A stretch of DNA of 64,000 bases from Nocardioides sp. CFH 31398 (GTDB taxonomy: Bacteria > Actinomycetota > Actinomycetes > Propionibacteriales > Nocardioidaceae). Shown piece by piece: positions 51,224 through 60,618 of the stretch; positions within the stretch are counted from its first letter, which is position 1, and each line of letters starts with the position of its first letter. The DNA lies in the NCBI RefSeq assembly GCF_022436705.1, contig NZ_JAKUHT010000025.1:44073-108072 (forward strand), in the 5' to 3' direction. Made by a program: the position numbers and the translations under genes. A model generated the notes under the pieces. That model saw only the letters and a list, made by a program, of their open reading frames with translations. It had not been told where the DNA came from and searched no databases.

Positions 51224-52026
51224 GACGACTCGAAGCGTACGGCGACCTCGTCGTACGCCGACCCGCCCAGCTCGCGGGTCACCGACCGCGCCGCGGTCCG
51301 CACCGCTGCGGCCAGCGCCGGGACCTCCGCGCCCTCGGCGAGCACGACGAGCGACAGGGCGGCCAGGACCTCACCGGCCCGGTCACGGACCGGCGCCGCG
51401 ACCGACAGCGCGTTGTGGGTGACCATCCGGTCGCTCACGGCGAAGCCCCGCCGGCGGACGTCGGCGAGGAGCAGCCGCAGCCGTGCGGGGTCGGTCACCG
51501 TGTGCTCGGTGTAGCGGGGCAGCGGCCCGGCCAGGACGGCCTCCCGCACGTCGTCCGGGGCGTGCGCCAGCAGCACCAGGCCCACCCCCGGCGCGTGCAG
51601 CGGGAACCGGGAGCCCACCCGGGTCATCACCGGCACCGCGAAGCGGCCGGCGATCCGCTCGACGAAGACCAGCTCGGCGCCCTCGCGGACGGCCAGCTGG
51701 ACGTTCTCCCGGGTCACGACGTACAGGTCCTCGAGGTAGGGCAGGGCGGCCTCCCGCAGCCGCTGGCCGCGGGGAGCCAGCGAGGCGAGCTCCCACAGCC
51801 GCAGCCCCACCCGGTAGCGGCCGTCGGGCAGCCTCTCGAGCGCTCCCCAGGCGACGAGCTCGGCGAGACGGCGGTGCGCCGTGGGGGTGCTGACCCCCGA
51901 GCGGCGGGCCAGGTCGGCCAGGCTCAGCACCGGGTGGTCCCGGTCGAACGCACCGAGCAGCGCCAGCACCTTCGCGGTGACGCTGCTGGCCGGGCTGCTC
52001 GTCGGGACGGCGTCCACGGAGCCCAT
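51211..52026 (-). CDS. IclR family transcriptional regulator
   Basis: 271 residues from the ATG at 52026. The winged HTH is LSLADLARRSGVSTPTAHRR (residues about 33-52) and the effector domain ends in the usual IclR pattern (HNALSVAAPVRDRAGEVLAA). IclR proteins commonly control aromatic catabolism and bind the substrate or an intermediate. It is encoded upstream of and in line with vanA, vanB and the transporter, so it is the probable local regulator. The divergent acyltransferase gene shares its upstream region. Confidence 0.9.
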   Translation of the reverse strand: MGSVDAVPTSSPASSVTAKVLALLGAFDRDHPVLSLADLARRSGVSTPTAHRRLAELVAWGALERLPDGRYRVGLRLWELASLAPRGQRLREAALPYLEDLYVVTRENVQLAVREGAELVFVERIAGRFAVPVMTRVGSRFPLHAPGVGLVLLAHAPDDVREAVLAGPLPRYTEHTVTDPARLRLLLADVRRRGFAVSDRMVTHNALSVAAPVRDRAGEVLAALSLVVLAEGAEVPALAAAVRTAARSVTRELGGSAYDEVAVRFESSFTE

Positions 52027-52129
52027 CCTGCCCGAGTTGCGTCGCGCCGAAGCGGGTTGACAGGGTCGTCGGCGAGACGGGGCCGACCCGGGGACAGGCC
52101 CCGTGCGCCCGCGTCCGGAGAGGCGGCGG

Positions 52130-54247
52130 GTGCCGACCAGCCACGGACACGAGACCCCCACCGGGGCCGCACGACCGGGAGCCACGACGACCGGGGGCGG
52201 CCTGCGCGCCGACGTCGAGGGGCTCCGTGGGGTGGCCGTCGGGATGGTGCTGCTCTACCACCTCGGTCTGCCCGGCCTGGGCGGCGGCTTCGTCGGCGTC
52301 GACGTCTTCTTCGTCGTCTCCGGCTTCCTCATCACCTCGCTGCTGCTGCGCGAGATCGACCGCACCGGCTCGGTGTCCCTGCGCGCCTTCTACGCCCGCC
52401 GCGCCCGCCGGCTGCTCCCCGCCGCGAGCTTCGTCCTCGTCGTGACCGCGGTGGCCGGTTGGTGGGTGCTGCCCGGCTCGGCCCACGAGAACCTCGGTCG
52501 TGACGTCGCCTCCTCGGCGCTGTACGTCGTGAACTGGGAGCTCGCCGGACGCTCCGTCGACTACCTCGCCGAGGGGGAGAGCCCCTCGGTGCTGCAGCAC
52601 TACTGGTCGCTGGCCGTCGAGGAGCAGTTCTACGTGCTCTGGCCGCTCCTGGTCCTGCTCGCGCTCGCGGTCGCGCGTCGTCGTGGGCTGCGGGCACGGC
52701 CGCTGCTGCTCGGGGCGGTGTCGGTGGTCGGGCTGGCCTCGTTCGGCTGGTCGGTGCACCTGACCGCTACCGACCCGGCGGCGGCGTACTTCGTCACCAC
52801 GACCCGGATGTGGGAGCTCGCGATCGGCGCCGCACTGGCGTTCGCGGTGCCACGCCTGGGCTCGCTGACGCCGCGGCTCCGCGCCCTGGTCGCGACCGCC
52901 GGCCTCGCGGCGGTCGTCGCCGGCGGGCTGGCCCTCAGCCCGGCCACGGCCTGGCCCGGCTCGGCCGCGCTGCTGCCGACGCTCGGCGCGGCGGCGATCA
53001 TCGCCGCCGGCACCGGCGGGCCGACGGCCGGGGCCGCGCGCCTGCTCACCTGGCGCCCCCTCGTCGCCCTGGGCGGGATCTCGTACGCCCTGTACCTGTG
53101 GCACTGGCCGCTGATCGTCCTCGCCCGCGCCTGGCACGGGCCGCTGGGCTGGTTGGACTCGGTCGCCCTGGGCCTCGCCGCGTTGTCGCTGGCCTGGTTC
53201 ACCGGCCGGCTCGTGGAGGACCCGCTGCGCTTCCGCCCCCGGCTCGTGCGCCGCGCCGGGACGACGCTGCTCGCCGCCGCCCTGGTCACCACGGTGACCG
53301 CGGGCACGGGGGTGGCGCTGGTCCGGACGGTCCCGGCGTTCGTCGTCCCCGACGGCGCGGACGCGCCGGGCGCCCGGGCCCTCGTCGACGACCCCTCCGC
53401 CCGGCCGTGGCGCGTCAACCGGGACCCCGGCCGCTTCTATTCCACCGAGGGTCGCGTCCTGCCCGACCCGTCGGTCGCCAAGAAGGACGGCCTCCTGCGG
53501 CGCTGCCAGGTCAGCCGGGACGTCACCGAGCCCCGCCTGGGCGGCGAGTGCACCTTCGGCGACGTCGACTCCGATGAGCGCGTGATGCTCCTCGGGGACT
53601 CCAAGGCGGGCCAGTGGTTCCCCGGGCTCGAGCGCATCGCCGAGCGTGAGGGCTGGCGCCTCGACGTGCACCTGAAGTCGTCGTGCCCGGTGTCGCGCAC
53701 CGGGGTCGAGCGGATGTGCACCGACCACACCGACGCGCTGCTGGCCGAGATCGCCGACGACCCACCGGACCGCGCGATCCTGTCGCAGCACCTCGGCAAG
53801 GGCCAGTACGACCACGACGACCGCGGGCTCGAGGAGGCCGTGGGGGAGGTCGTGGACGCCGGCGTCGAGGTGCTGGTGCTCGCCGACAACCCGGCACCCC
53901 CGACGGACGCCACCTTCGCGTGCGTCGAGCAGCACCCCCGGGCGTACGACGCGTGCGCGTTCGACCGGGACGACGCCCTGGCGAGGAGCGGGACGCCGCG
54001 GCTCACCGCGCTGGCCGAGCGGCTCGGCCTGCCGGTCGCCGACGTCAACGAGTGGATCTGCCCTCCCGGCGTCGGTGCGCGCGGTGGGGAGTGCCCCGCG
54101 GTCGTGGCCGGCACCCTGGTCTACCGGCAGGGCAGCCACCTCACCGGGACCTACGTCCGCTCGCTGACGCCGATGCTGCACCGGGAGCTCGCACGCCTCG
54201 GCTGGGCCGACACCCCGGCCGCGGAGATCCGCCTCGGCCGACGGTGA
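52130..54247 (+). CDS. Acyltransferase 3 / SGNH fusion (OafA-YrhL type)
   Basis: 705 residues from the GTG at 52130, chosen because GAGAGG lies six bases upstream; a GTG nine codons earlier has none. Residues about 20-400 are the ten-helix acyltransferase-3 domain (LRADVEGLRGVAVGMVLLYH with the conserved His; FVGVDVFFVVSGFLITSLLL; VEEQFYVLWPLL). The rest is an extracytoplasmic SGNH domain with VMLLGDSKAGQWFP (GDS serine) and a late GSHLTGTYVRS (His). Such fusions O-acetylate peptidoglycan, teichoic acid or surface glycans. The target is unknown. Confidence 0.9.
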   Translation: MPTSHGHETPTGAARPGATTTGGGLRADVEGLRGVAVGMVLLYHLGLPGLGGGFVGVDVFFVVSGFLITSLLLREIDRTGSVSLRAFYARRARRLLPAASFVLVVTAVAGWWVLPGSAHENLGRDVASSALYVVNWELAGRSVDYLAEGESPSVLQHYWSLAVEEQFYVLWPLLVLLALAVARRRGLRARPLLLGAVSVVGLASFGWSVHLTATDPAAAYFVTTTRMWELAIGAALAFAVPRLGSLTPRLRALVATAGLAAVVAGGLALSPATAWPGSAALLPTLGAAAIIAAGTGGPTAGAARLLTWRPLVALGGISYALYLWHWPLIVLARAWHGPLGWLDSVALGLAALSLAWFTGRLVEDPLRFRPRLVRRAGTTLLAAALVTTVTAGTGVALVRTVPAFVVPDGADAPGARALVDDPSARPWRVNRDPGRFYSTEGRVLPDPSVAKKDGLLRRCQVSRDVTEPRLGGECTFGDVDSDERVMLLGDSKAGQWFPGLERIAEREGWRLDVHLKSSCPVSRTGVERMCTDHTDALLAEIADDPPDRAILSQHLGKGQYDHDDRGLEEAVGEVVDAGVEVLVLADNPAPPTDATFACVEQHPRAYDACAFDRDDALARSGTPRLTALAERLGLPVADVNEWICPPGVGARGGECPAVVAGTLVYRQGSHLTGTYVRSLTPMLHRELARLGWADTPAAEIRLGRR

Positions 54248-54300
54248 GGGCCCGGGTGGGCGGCCCGGGGGCCCGCGGCCGACGTGGCAGACTCCCACGC

Positions 54301-54882
54301 ATGCGCAGCCGCACCGCGGGGGACCGCGCCGCCGAGCTCCGGGCGGCCATCGACCAGACGGGGTACTACCCCGACGTCGTCGGTGACGGCGTCCGTGCGG
54401 CCGTGGCCGGCGAGGAGGTCACCGCCTTCTACGTCCACCACGAGCCGACGTTCGACCGCGACGAGGTCCGCCGCCACATCACCGTCGTGGCGCTGACGCC
54501 GACGCGCATGATCCTCTGCCACACCGACGAGCACGCCGGCGACGACCTGCTCCCCGAGCCGTACACCTCGACCTCGACCGAGGCCATCCGGCTCTCCTCG
54601 GTCCGCTCCGTCGTGGTGACCCGCATGATCGCCAACCCCACGGGCGGCCCGAAGCCCCCCGCGGAGGCCGTCGTCACCGTCGGGTGGGGCGGCGGCGGGC
54701 GGGTCGACCTCGAGCCCGCCGGCTGCGACGACCCGGAGTGCGACGCCGACCACGGCTACACCGGCGTCATCGCCCCCGACGACTTCTCGCTGCGGGTCTC
54801 GGCCGCGGCCGACGGTGGTGACGCCGTCCCGCGCCTGCTGGCCTTCGCCGAGGCGCTGTCCGCCGCGACGCACCAGCAGTGA
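54301..54882 (+). CDS. DUF5998 family protein
   Basis: 193 residues. LRAAIDQTGYYPDVVGDGV, FYVHHEPTFDRDEVRRHITV and LTPTRMILCHTDEH are the DUF5998 pattern, a family restricted to actinobacteria with no known function. A Cys pair (GCDDPECDADHGY) may bind metal. The next gene overlaps by four bases, so DUF5998 and the phosphatase-superfamily enzyme are coupled, an arrangement I believe is common in actinobacteria. Confidence 0.82.
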   Translation: MRSRTAGDRAAELRAAIDQTGYYPDVVGDGVRAAVAGEEVTAFYVHHEPTFDRDEVRRHITVVALTPTRMILCHTDEHAGDDLLPEPYTSTSTEAIRLSSVRSVVVTRMIANPTGGPKPPAEAVVTVGWGGGGRVDLEPAGCDDPECDADHGYTGVIAPDDFSLRVSAAADGGDAVPRLLAFAEALSAATHQQ

Positions 54883-56057
54883 CCGACCTGCCGGGGGCCG
54901 GGGGCGCCGCCGACGAGCTGGTCGAGCCCCGGTACGGCGACCGCACGCTGGGTGACGTCCTGCCCGCGGTCGCCGCGGGCCTCGGGCTCGATCCCGACGT
55001 GCTGGGGGAGGCCCCGGCCGGGCTCGCCCTGCCGCCGTCCACGGCGTACGTCGTCCTGCTGATCGACGGCCTCGGGGCCCGCTTGCTCGAGCAGCACGCC
55101 CACCTCGCGCCGTACCTCTCGGCGCTGCCCGACGCCACCGGGACCGGGCCGGGGGCGACGGCCGGCGTGCCGTCGACGACGGCGACGAGCCTGACCTCGC
55201 TCGGGACGGCGCTGACGCCCGGCACGCACGGCGTGGTGGGGTTCACCTCGCGGATCCCGCACACCAAGCGGCTGCTGGAGGCCCTGCGCTGGGACGACGC
55301 GGTCGACCCGCGGGAGTGGCAGCCCCACCCCACGGCCTTCGAGCGGCTCGCCGAGGCCGGCGTGACCACGACGACGGTGAACCAGCGTGCGTTCCGCCGC
55401 TCAGGCCTCACGGTCGCCGGTCACCGGGGCGCGGAGTGGGTCGGCGCGGACAAGACCGGCGAGCGGATCGCGGCCGTCGCGACCGCGGCGGCCCGGACGC
55501 CGTCGGTCACCTACTGCTACGACGGCGACCTGGACTGGGTGGGGCACCGTCACGGCGTCGACTCCGACGCCTGGCGCGCCCAGCTCGTGGCCTGCGACGC
55601 CGACGCGCAGCGCCTCCGGGCGGCGCTGCCGCCGCGTGCGACGCTCGTCGTGGTCGCCGACCACGGCATGATCGACGCCCCCCAGGCCTCCCGCGTCGAC
55701 GTGGCCGCGGTCCCGGCCCTCCGGGAGGGCGTCGACCTGCTGGCCGGCGAGGCCCGCTTCCGGCACCTCTACGTCCGCCAGGGCGCCCTGGACGACGTCG
55801 TCACCGCCTGGTCGGCGCACCTGGGCGACGGTGCCCTCGTGCTGCCGCAGGAGGAGGCCGTGGCCCGCGGCTGGTTCGGGCCGCCCGGCACCTCCCTCGA
55901 CACGGACGTGTCCCCCCGGGTGGGCGACGTCGTGGTCGCCTGCCGGGGGGACGTGGCCGTGTTCGACTCCGACCGCTTCGCCTACGAGACGCGGCTGGTC
56001 GGGCTGCACGGCTCGCTCACCGCGACCGAGATGCTCATCCCGGTGCGGGTGGACTGA
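54879..56057 (+). CDS. Alkaline phosphatase superfamily enzyme (nucleotide pyrophosphatase/phosphodiesterase-like)
   Basis: 392 residues from a GTG coupled to DUF5998. Metal-site motifs of the superfamily are visible: VVLLIDGLGARLLEQH (first Asp), GVPSTTATSLTSLGTAL (nucleophile Thr), LDWVGHRHGVDSD and VVADHGMID (Asp/His). There is no signal peptide, so it acts in the cytoplasm. Relatives hydrolyse phosphodiester or nucleotide substrates; the actual substrate is unknown. Confidence 0.87.
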   Translation: MTDLPGAGGAADELVEPRYGDRTLGDVLPAVAAGLGLDPDVLGEAPAGLALPPSTAYVVLLIDGLGARLLEQHAHLAPYLSALPDATGTGPGATAGVPSTTATSLTSLGTALTPGTHGVVGFTSRIPHTKRLLEALRWDDAVDPREWQPHPTAFERLAEAGVTTTTVNQRAFRRSGLTVAGHRGAEWVGADKTGERIAAVATAAARTPSVTYCYDGDLDWVGHRHGVDSDAWRAQLVACDADAQRLRAALPPRATLVVVADHGMIDAPQASRVDVAAVPALREGVDLLAGEARFRHLYVRQGALDDVVTAWSAHLGDGALVLPQEEAVARGWFGPPGTSLDTDVSPRVGDVVVACRGDVAVFDSDRFAYETRLVGLHGSLTATEMLIPVRVD

Positions 56058-56106
56058 GCCGGCCCGCCCGGCCCTCCTGGCACGTCCTGCTCGGTGGTCG
56101 TGGTGC

Positions 56107-56718
56107 TCAGCGGTCCTGGCGGCTGTCCAGGACGGCGAGGTCCTCGCCGAGGGTGACGTCCCACTCGGTGCCGTCGGCCTCGACGACCTCGACCTCGTAG
56201 GCCTCCGGGGTGCCGTCCCGGACGTCGTCCGAGCGCTCCACCGAGACGGCCTCGCCGCTGCCGACCTCCTCGACCGCCGCCGCCTCGACGCGCTCGCGCT
56301 CGCCGCCGGTCACCGGGCGGTCGTCGGCGTCCGGGGTGTCGGTGGTGTCGCTGGTGTCGGTGGTGTCGTCGTACCGGTCGTCGCCGTCGTCGTCGGCGTC
56401 CTCGCGCTCGCGGGTGACGACCTGGAGGTCGTCGTCCAGGCTGATGCTCCACTCGACGCCGGTCGCGTCGAGGACGTCGACCTCGTAGGCCTCACCCCGG
56501 TCGTCGCTGGTCTCGGCCTCGAGCACCTCGCCGCCGCCGACGGCGTCCAGCGCGGCGGCGCCGACGCGGTCGCGGTCGCCGCCGGTCAGGGGGCCGTTGT
56601 CGCCGTCCGCGGCGTAGGCGACGCCCGCGCCGCCCAGGCCGAGGACGGCGACGGTCGCGACGGCGGGGATCCAGACGCGCTTGCGGGTGAGGGTATGCTT
56701 CGCGGTGGTGGTGTTCAT
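56107..56718 (-). CDS. Exported protein with two PepSY domains
   Basis: 203 residues. Signal or anchor peptide KRVWIPAVATVAVLGLGGAG, then two PepSY-like domains (GGGEVLEAETSDDRGEAYEV; GSGEAVSVERSDDV). An Asp/Thr-rich linker DDTTDTSDTTDTPDADD separates them. PepSY domains often inhibit peptidases or bind ligands near the membrane. It lies just downstream of a two-component system on the same strand and shares its TTCAG repeat motif, so it is a likely target or accessory of that system. GAGAGGA precedes the ATG. Confidence 0.85.
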   Translation of the reverse strand: MNTTTAKHTLTRKRVWIPAVATVAVLGLGGAGVAYAADGDNGPLTGGDRDRVGAAALDAVGGGEVLEAETSDDRGEAYEVDVLDATGVEWSISLDDDLQVVTREREDADDDGDDRYDDTTDTSDTTDTPDADDRPVTGGERERVEAAAVEEVGSGEAVSVERSDDVRDGTPEAYEVEVVEADGTEWDVTLGEDLAVLDSRQDR

Positions 56719-56775
56719 GATCGGGTCCTCTCGGGTGGGGTCCGTGCTGATGACCCCTACGTTCGACCGAGGTCG

Positions 56776-56808
56776 CTGAACCGGACCTGAAGCCGCCTGA
56801 AGACCCGT

Positions 56809-56812
<4 letters not shown>
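56776..56812 (-). promoter_or_regulatory. TTCAG direct repeats upstream of the PepSY gene
   Basis: Read on the coding (minus) strand, TTCAGG, TTCAGG and TTCAGC recur with 10- and 11-bp spacing (CTGAA on the plus strand at 56797, 56787 and 56776), plus an opposed copy at 56808-56812. TAGGGG at 56754-56759 is about one spacer length away. This fits activation by an OmpR-type regulator. Confidence 0.55.
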
Positions 56813-58189
<1,377 letters not shown>

Positions 58190-58197
<8 letters not shown>

Positions 58198-58867
58198 CGT
58201 TGCCCGCCAGCCGGTAGCCCGCGCCGCGCACGGTCTGGATCGCCTCCCGGCCGAACGGGCGGTCGATCTTGTTGCGCAGGTGGCGGACGTAGACCTCGAC
58301 GATGTTCGGGTCGCCGAGGAAGTCGTCGTCCCAGACGGAGTCGAGGATCTGGCGCTTCGAGACGACGTCGTCCGCGTGCCGCAGCAGGTGCTCGAGCAGC
58401 GAGAGCTCGCGCGAGGTCAGGTCGAGCGGCGTCTCGCCCCGCCAGGCGCGGCGGGCGGCGGGGTCGAGGGACAGGTCCCCGGCGCGGAGCACCGTGGGGC
58501 GCGCCCGGGCGCCGCGGCGGGACACGGCCCGCAGCCGGGCGACGAGCACGGGGAAAGAGAACGGCTTGGTCAGGTAGTCGTCGGCCCCGGTGTCGAGCCC
58601 CTCGACCTGGTCCCACTCGCCGTCCTTGGCGGTGAGCATGAGGACGGGGGTCCAGTTCTCCTCGGCGCGGAGCGTCTCGCAGACCTTGTAGCCGTTGACG
58701 CCGGGCAGCATCAGGTCGAGGACGATCGCGTCGTAGTCGTTCTCGCGGGCGTACCAGAGCCCGTCGGTGCCGTCGTGGGCCACGTCGACGGCCATGCCCT
58801 CGGCCTCGAGGCCCACCTTCACGGCGCGGGCGAGCCGCACCTCGTCGTCGACGACGAGCACGCGCAC
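58190..58867 (-). CDS. OmpR/PhoB family response regulator
   Basis: 225 residues from the GTG at 58867, where GGAGG lies six bases upstream; the longer frame lacks a site. Receiver domain: DDE at 7-9, phosphoacceptor Asp51 (IVLDLMLPG) and Lys101 (LTKPFSFP). The C-terminal winged helix has LTSRELSLLEHLLRHADDVV and NIVEVYVRHLRNKIDRP. It is translated together with the histidine kinase. Two TTCAG repeats spaced 11 bp lie about 50 bases upstream, consistent with autoregulation. Confidence 0.95.
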
Positions 58868-58912
58868 GACGCACCTCCTGGTCCGGGAACACCCCATCGT
58901 CCCGGACCCGGG

Positions 58913-58928
58913 CTGAACGCCGGCTGAA
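58913..58928 (-). promoter_or_regulatory. TTCAG direct repeats upstream of the response regulator gene
   Basis: TTCAGCCGGCGTTCAG on the coding strand: two TTCAG copies 11 bp apart, the same motif and period as at the PepSY gene and at sigA. Confidence 0.5.
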
Positions 58929-58973
58929 GACCCGCGAGGGCCGAGCGCGGCGACCACCGAGCGGTGGTCGCCC

Positions 58974-59195
58974 TCAGAGGTAGTTCTGGCCGTGCGCCTG
59001 GTTGCCGATGTTCTTCGAGTGGTGCTGGTGGGCGTCGAGGCCGTGGCGGGCGTCCGGGCTCGGGGTCGCGCTCGGGTCGGGGGCGTGGCCGGACCCGGTG
59101 GCGAGGTCGCGCTTCAGGCGCGACGTGCGGCGCCAGTCGTAGGCGAAGTACGCCACGACGACCACGACGACGGCGAGGCAGATCCAGAGAAACAT
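58974..59195 (-). CDS. Small single-span membrane protein with His-rich tail, 73 residues
   Basis: ATG at 59195 with a GGGGG stretch a few bases upstream. Residues 2-19 form a hydrophobic helix (FLWICLAVVVVVVAYFAYDW), then a basic RRTSRLKRDL segment and a His/Asn-rich tail (DAHQHHSKNIGNQAHGQNYL). The family is unknown. A metal-binding tail is conceivable but not shown. It lies between thymidine kinase and the two-component genes on the same strand. Confidence 0.55.
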   Translation of the reverse strand: MFLWICLAVVVVVVAYFAYDWRRTSRLKRDLATGSGHAPDPSATPSPDARHGLDAHQHHSKNIGNQAHGQNYL

Positions 59196-59248
59196 GCGGT
59201 ACCCCCGTACCTCGAGGGGTGCCCGAACAGCGCCCCCGGAGGACCAAC

Positions 59249-59911
59249 CTAGCCGAACGGCAGTGGATCGGCTGTGAGCGAGGTGGCGCGGGCGCGGGCG
59301 GCGGTGAGTCGTCGGCGGTGGTGACGACGGCACAGCACCTCGTACGCGACCTCCGGCTCGTCGTCGGCCGACGGCGGCGCCGGCTCGACGTCCCCGACGA
59401 CGATGACCTCGCCGTCGGTGACCATGACGCCGTCCTCGGTGCGGGCGTTGTGGGTGGCGCGCTCCCCGCACCAGCAGAGGGCCTCGACCTGGAGCGTCAG
59501 CATCCGGTCGGCCAGCTCCACGAGCCGGGCGGTGGCGGGGAAGAGCCGCCCGCGGAAGTCCGTGAGGATCCCGAACGCGAAGACGTCGATCGACAGCTCG
59601 TCGACGACCTTCGCGAGCTGGTCGACCTGGTCGGGGGCGTAGAACTGGGCCTCGTCGCAGATGAGGTAGTCCACGCGGCCACCCGCGGTGAGCAGGCCGA
59701 CGACGTGGTTCCAGAAGTTCAGGTCCTCGGTGACCTCGGCGGCGTCGTGGGTCAGGCCGAGCCGGCTCGACAGCGTCGCCGTGCCGGCGCGGTCGTGGGC
59801 GGTGAAGATGCGTCCGACCCGGCCCCGCGAGCTGTGGTTGTGGTTCGTCTGCAGGGCCAGGGTCGACTTGCCGGAGTCCATCGTCCCGGTGAAGAAGAGG
59901 AGGTCCGCCAC
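59249..59911 (-). CDS. tdk: Thymidine kinase
   Basis: 220 residues from the GTG at 59911, preceded by GGAAGGA. P-loop GTMDSGKSTLAL (residues 9-20), the Walker B/catalytic segment LICDEAQFY, lasso-type sequences and the zinc Cys motif CWCGERATHNAR with a later CRRHH. It is a type II (TK1-like) salvage enzyme that phosphorylates thymidine. It is divergent from the RNase HI gene with 43 bp between starts. Confidence 0.95.
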   Translation of the reverse strand: MADLLFFTGTMDSGKSTLALQTNHNHSSRGRVGRIFTAHDRAGTATLSSRLGLTHDAAEVTEDLNFWNHVVGLLTAGGRVDYLICDEAQFYAPDQVDQLAKVVDELSIDVFAFGILTDFRGRLFPATARLVELADRMLTLQVEALCWCGERATHNARTEDGVMVTDGEVIVVGDVEPAPPSADDEPEVAYEVLCRRHHRRRLTAARARATSLTADPLPFG

Positions 59912-59942
59912 GGGCGGCGATCCTTCCACACACCACGGGTCC

Positions 59943-59948
59943 GATACT
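59943..59948 (+). promoter_or_regulatory. -10 element of the RNase HI gene
   Basis: GATACT, exactly six bases before the GTG at 59955. It supports the longer RNase H start and a leaderless mRNA. Confidence 0.45.
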
Positions 59949-59954
59949 GGCGGC

Positions 59955-60596
59955 GTGGAAGCGAGGTATCCGGGCACCTGCCCCGCCTGCGGCGGCGCGG
60001 TCTTCCCCGGCGACACGATCGTCCGAGCGAGCGCGAAGGACCCCTGGGTGCACGAGGGGTGCCGGACGACGGCCGCCACGACGCCACCGGCGAAGGCCGG
60101 CGCGAGGACGTCGAAGGCGGGCCGCTCGCGCTTGCAGCGCGACGCCATGAGCGAGCCGACCGGCGCCGTCGAGGTCTTCACCGACGGCGCCTGCAAGGGC
60201 AACCCCGGCCCCGGCGGCTGGGCGTGGGCGCGTGACGAGCACACGTGGGACTCCGGCCATGAGGCCGCCAGCACCAACCAGCGGATGGAGATCCGCGCGG
60301 CGTACGAGGCGGTCAAGGCGCACCCGGGGCCGCTCGTGGTGGTCAGCGACTCGACGTACGTCGTGAACTGCTTCCGCGACGAGTGGTGGAAGGGCTGGCG
60401 TCGCCGCGGCTGGGTGAACGCCGCGAAGAAGCCCGTGGCGAACCGCGACCTGTGGGAGCCGTTCGTCGACCTCGTCGCCGAGCGGCTGGACGGCGGGGAG
60501 CCCATCGCCTTCCGGTGGGTCAAGGGCCACTCCGGCGACCGCATGAACGACCTCGTCGATCGTCTCGCCGTGGAGGCCAGTCACCGCGCTGGCTAG
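59955..60596 (+). CDS. rnhA: Ribonuclease HI with N-terminal Cys-rich segment
   Basis: 213 residues from the GTG at 59955. The N-terminal 40 residues contain TCPACGGAVFPGDTIV and WVHEGC, a CxxC...HxxC zinc-ribbon-like pattern, then a basic Ala/Lys linker. The RNase HI domain begins near an internal ATG (60147). It has all catalytic acids: Asp in FTDGACKGNPGPGG, Glu in NQRMEIRAAYEA, Asp in VVSDSTYV and Asp in GDRMNDLVDRLA, plus His in KGHSG. The enzyme cuts RNA in RNA-DNA hybrids. Translation from 60147 would give a minimal RNase HI. The -10 position favours the long form. Confidence 0.88.
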   Translation: MEARYPGTCPACGGAVFPGDTIVRASAKDPWVHEGCRTTAATTPPAKAGARTSKAGRSRLQRDAMSEPTGAVEVFTDGACKGNPGPGGWAWARDEHTWDSGHEAASTNQRMEIRAAYEAVKAHPGPLVVVSDSTYVVNCFRDEWWKGWRRRGWVNAAKKPVANRDLWEPFVDLVAERLDGGEPIAFRWVKGHSGDRMNDLVDRLAVEASHRAG

Positions 60597-60606
60597 TGTC
60601 CCCACC

Positions 60607-60612
60607 TAGTGT
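60607..60612 (+). promoter_or_regulatory. -10 element of a leaderless promoter (aldo/keto reductase)
   Basis: TAGTGT, exactly six bases before the ATG at 60619. It is the second of two CTAGTGTC direct repeats (60593-60600 and 60606-60613), 13 bp apart. Confidence 0.6.
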
Positions 60613-60618
60613 CGTTGC

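Noticed and set aside
51383..54298. 971-codon minus-strand frame over iclR and the acyltransferase gene
   Set aside because: It is antisense, Arg/Gly/Pro-rich and without motifs; both real genes are well supported in other frames.
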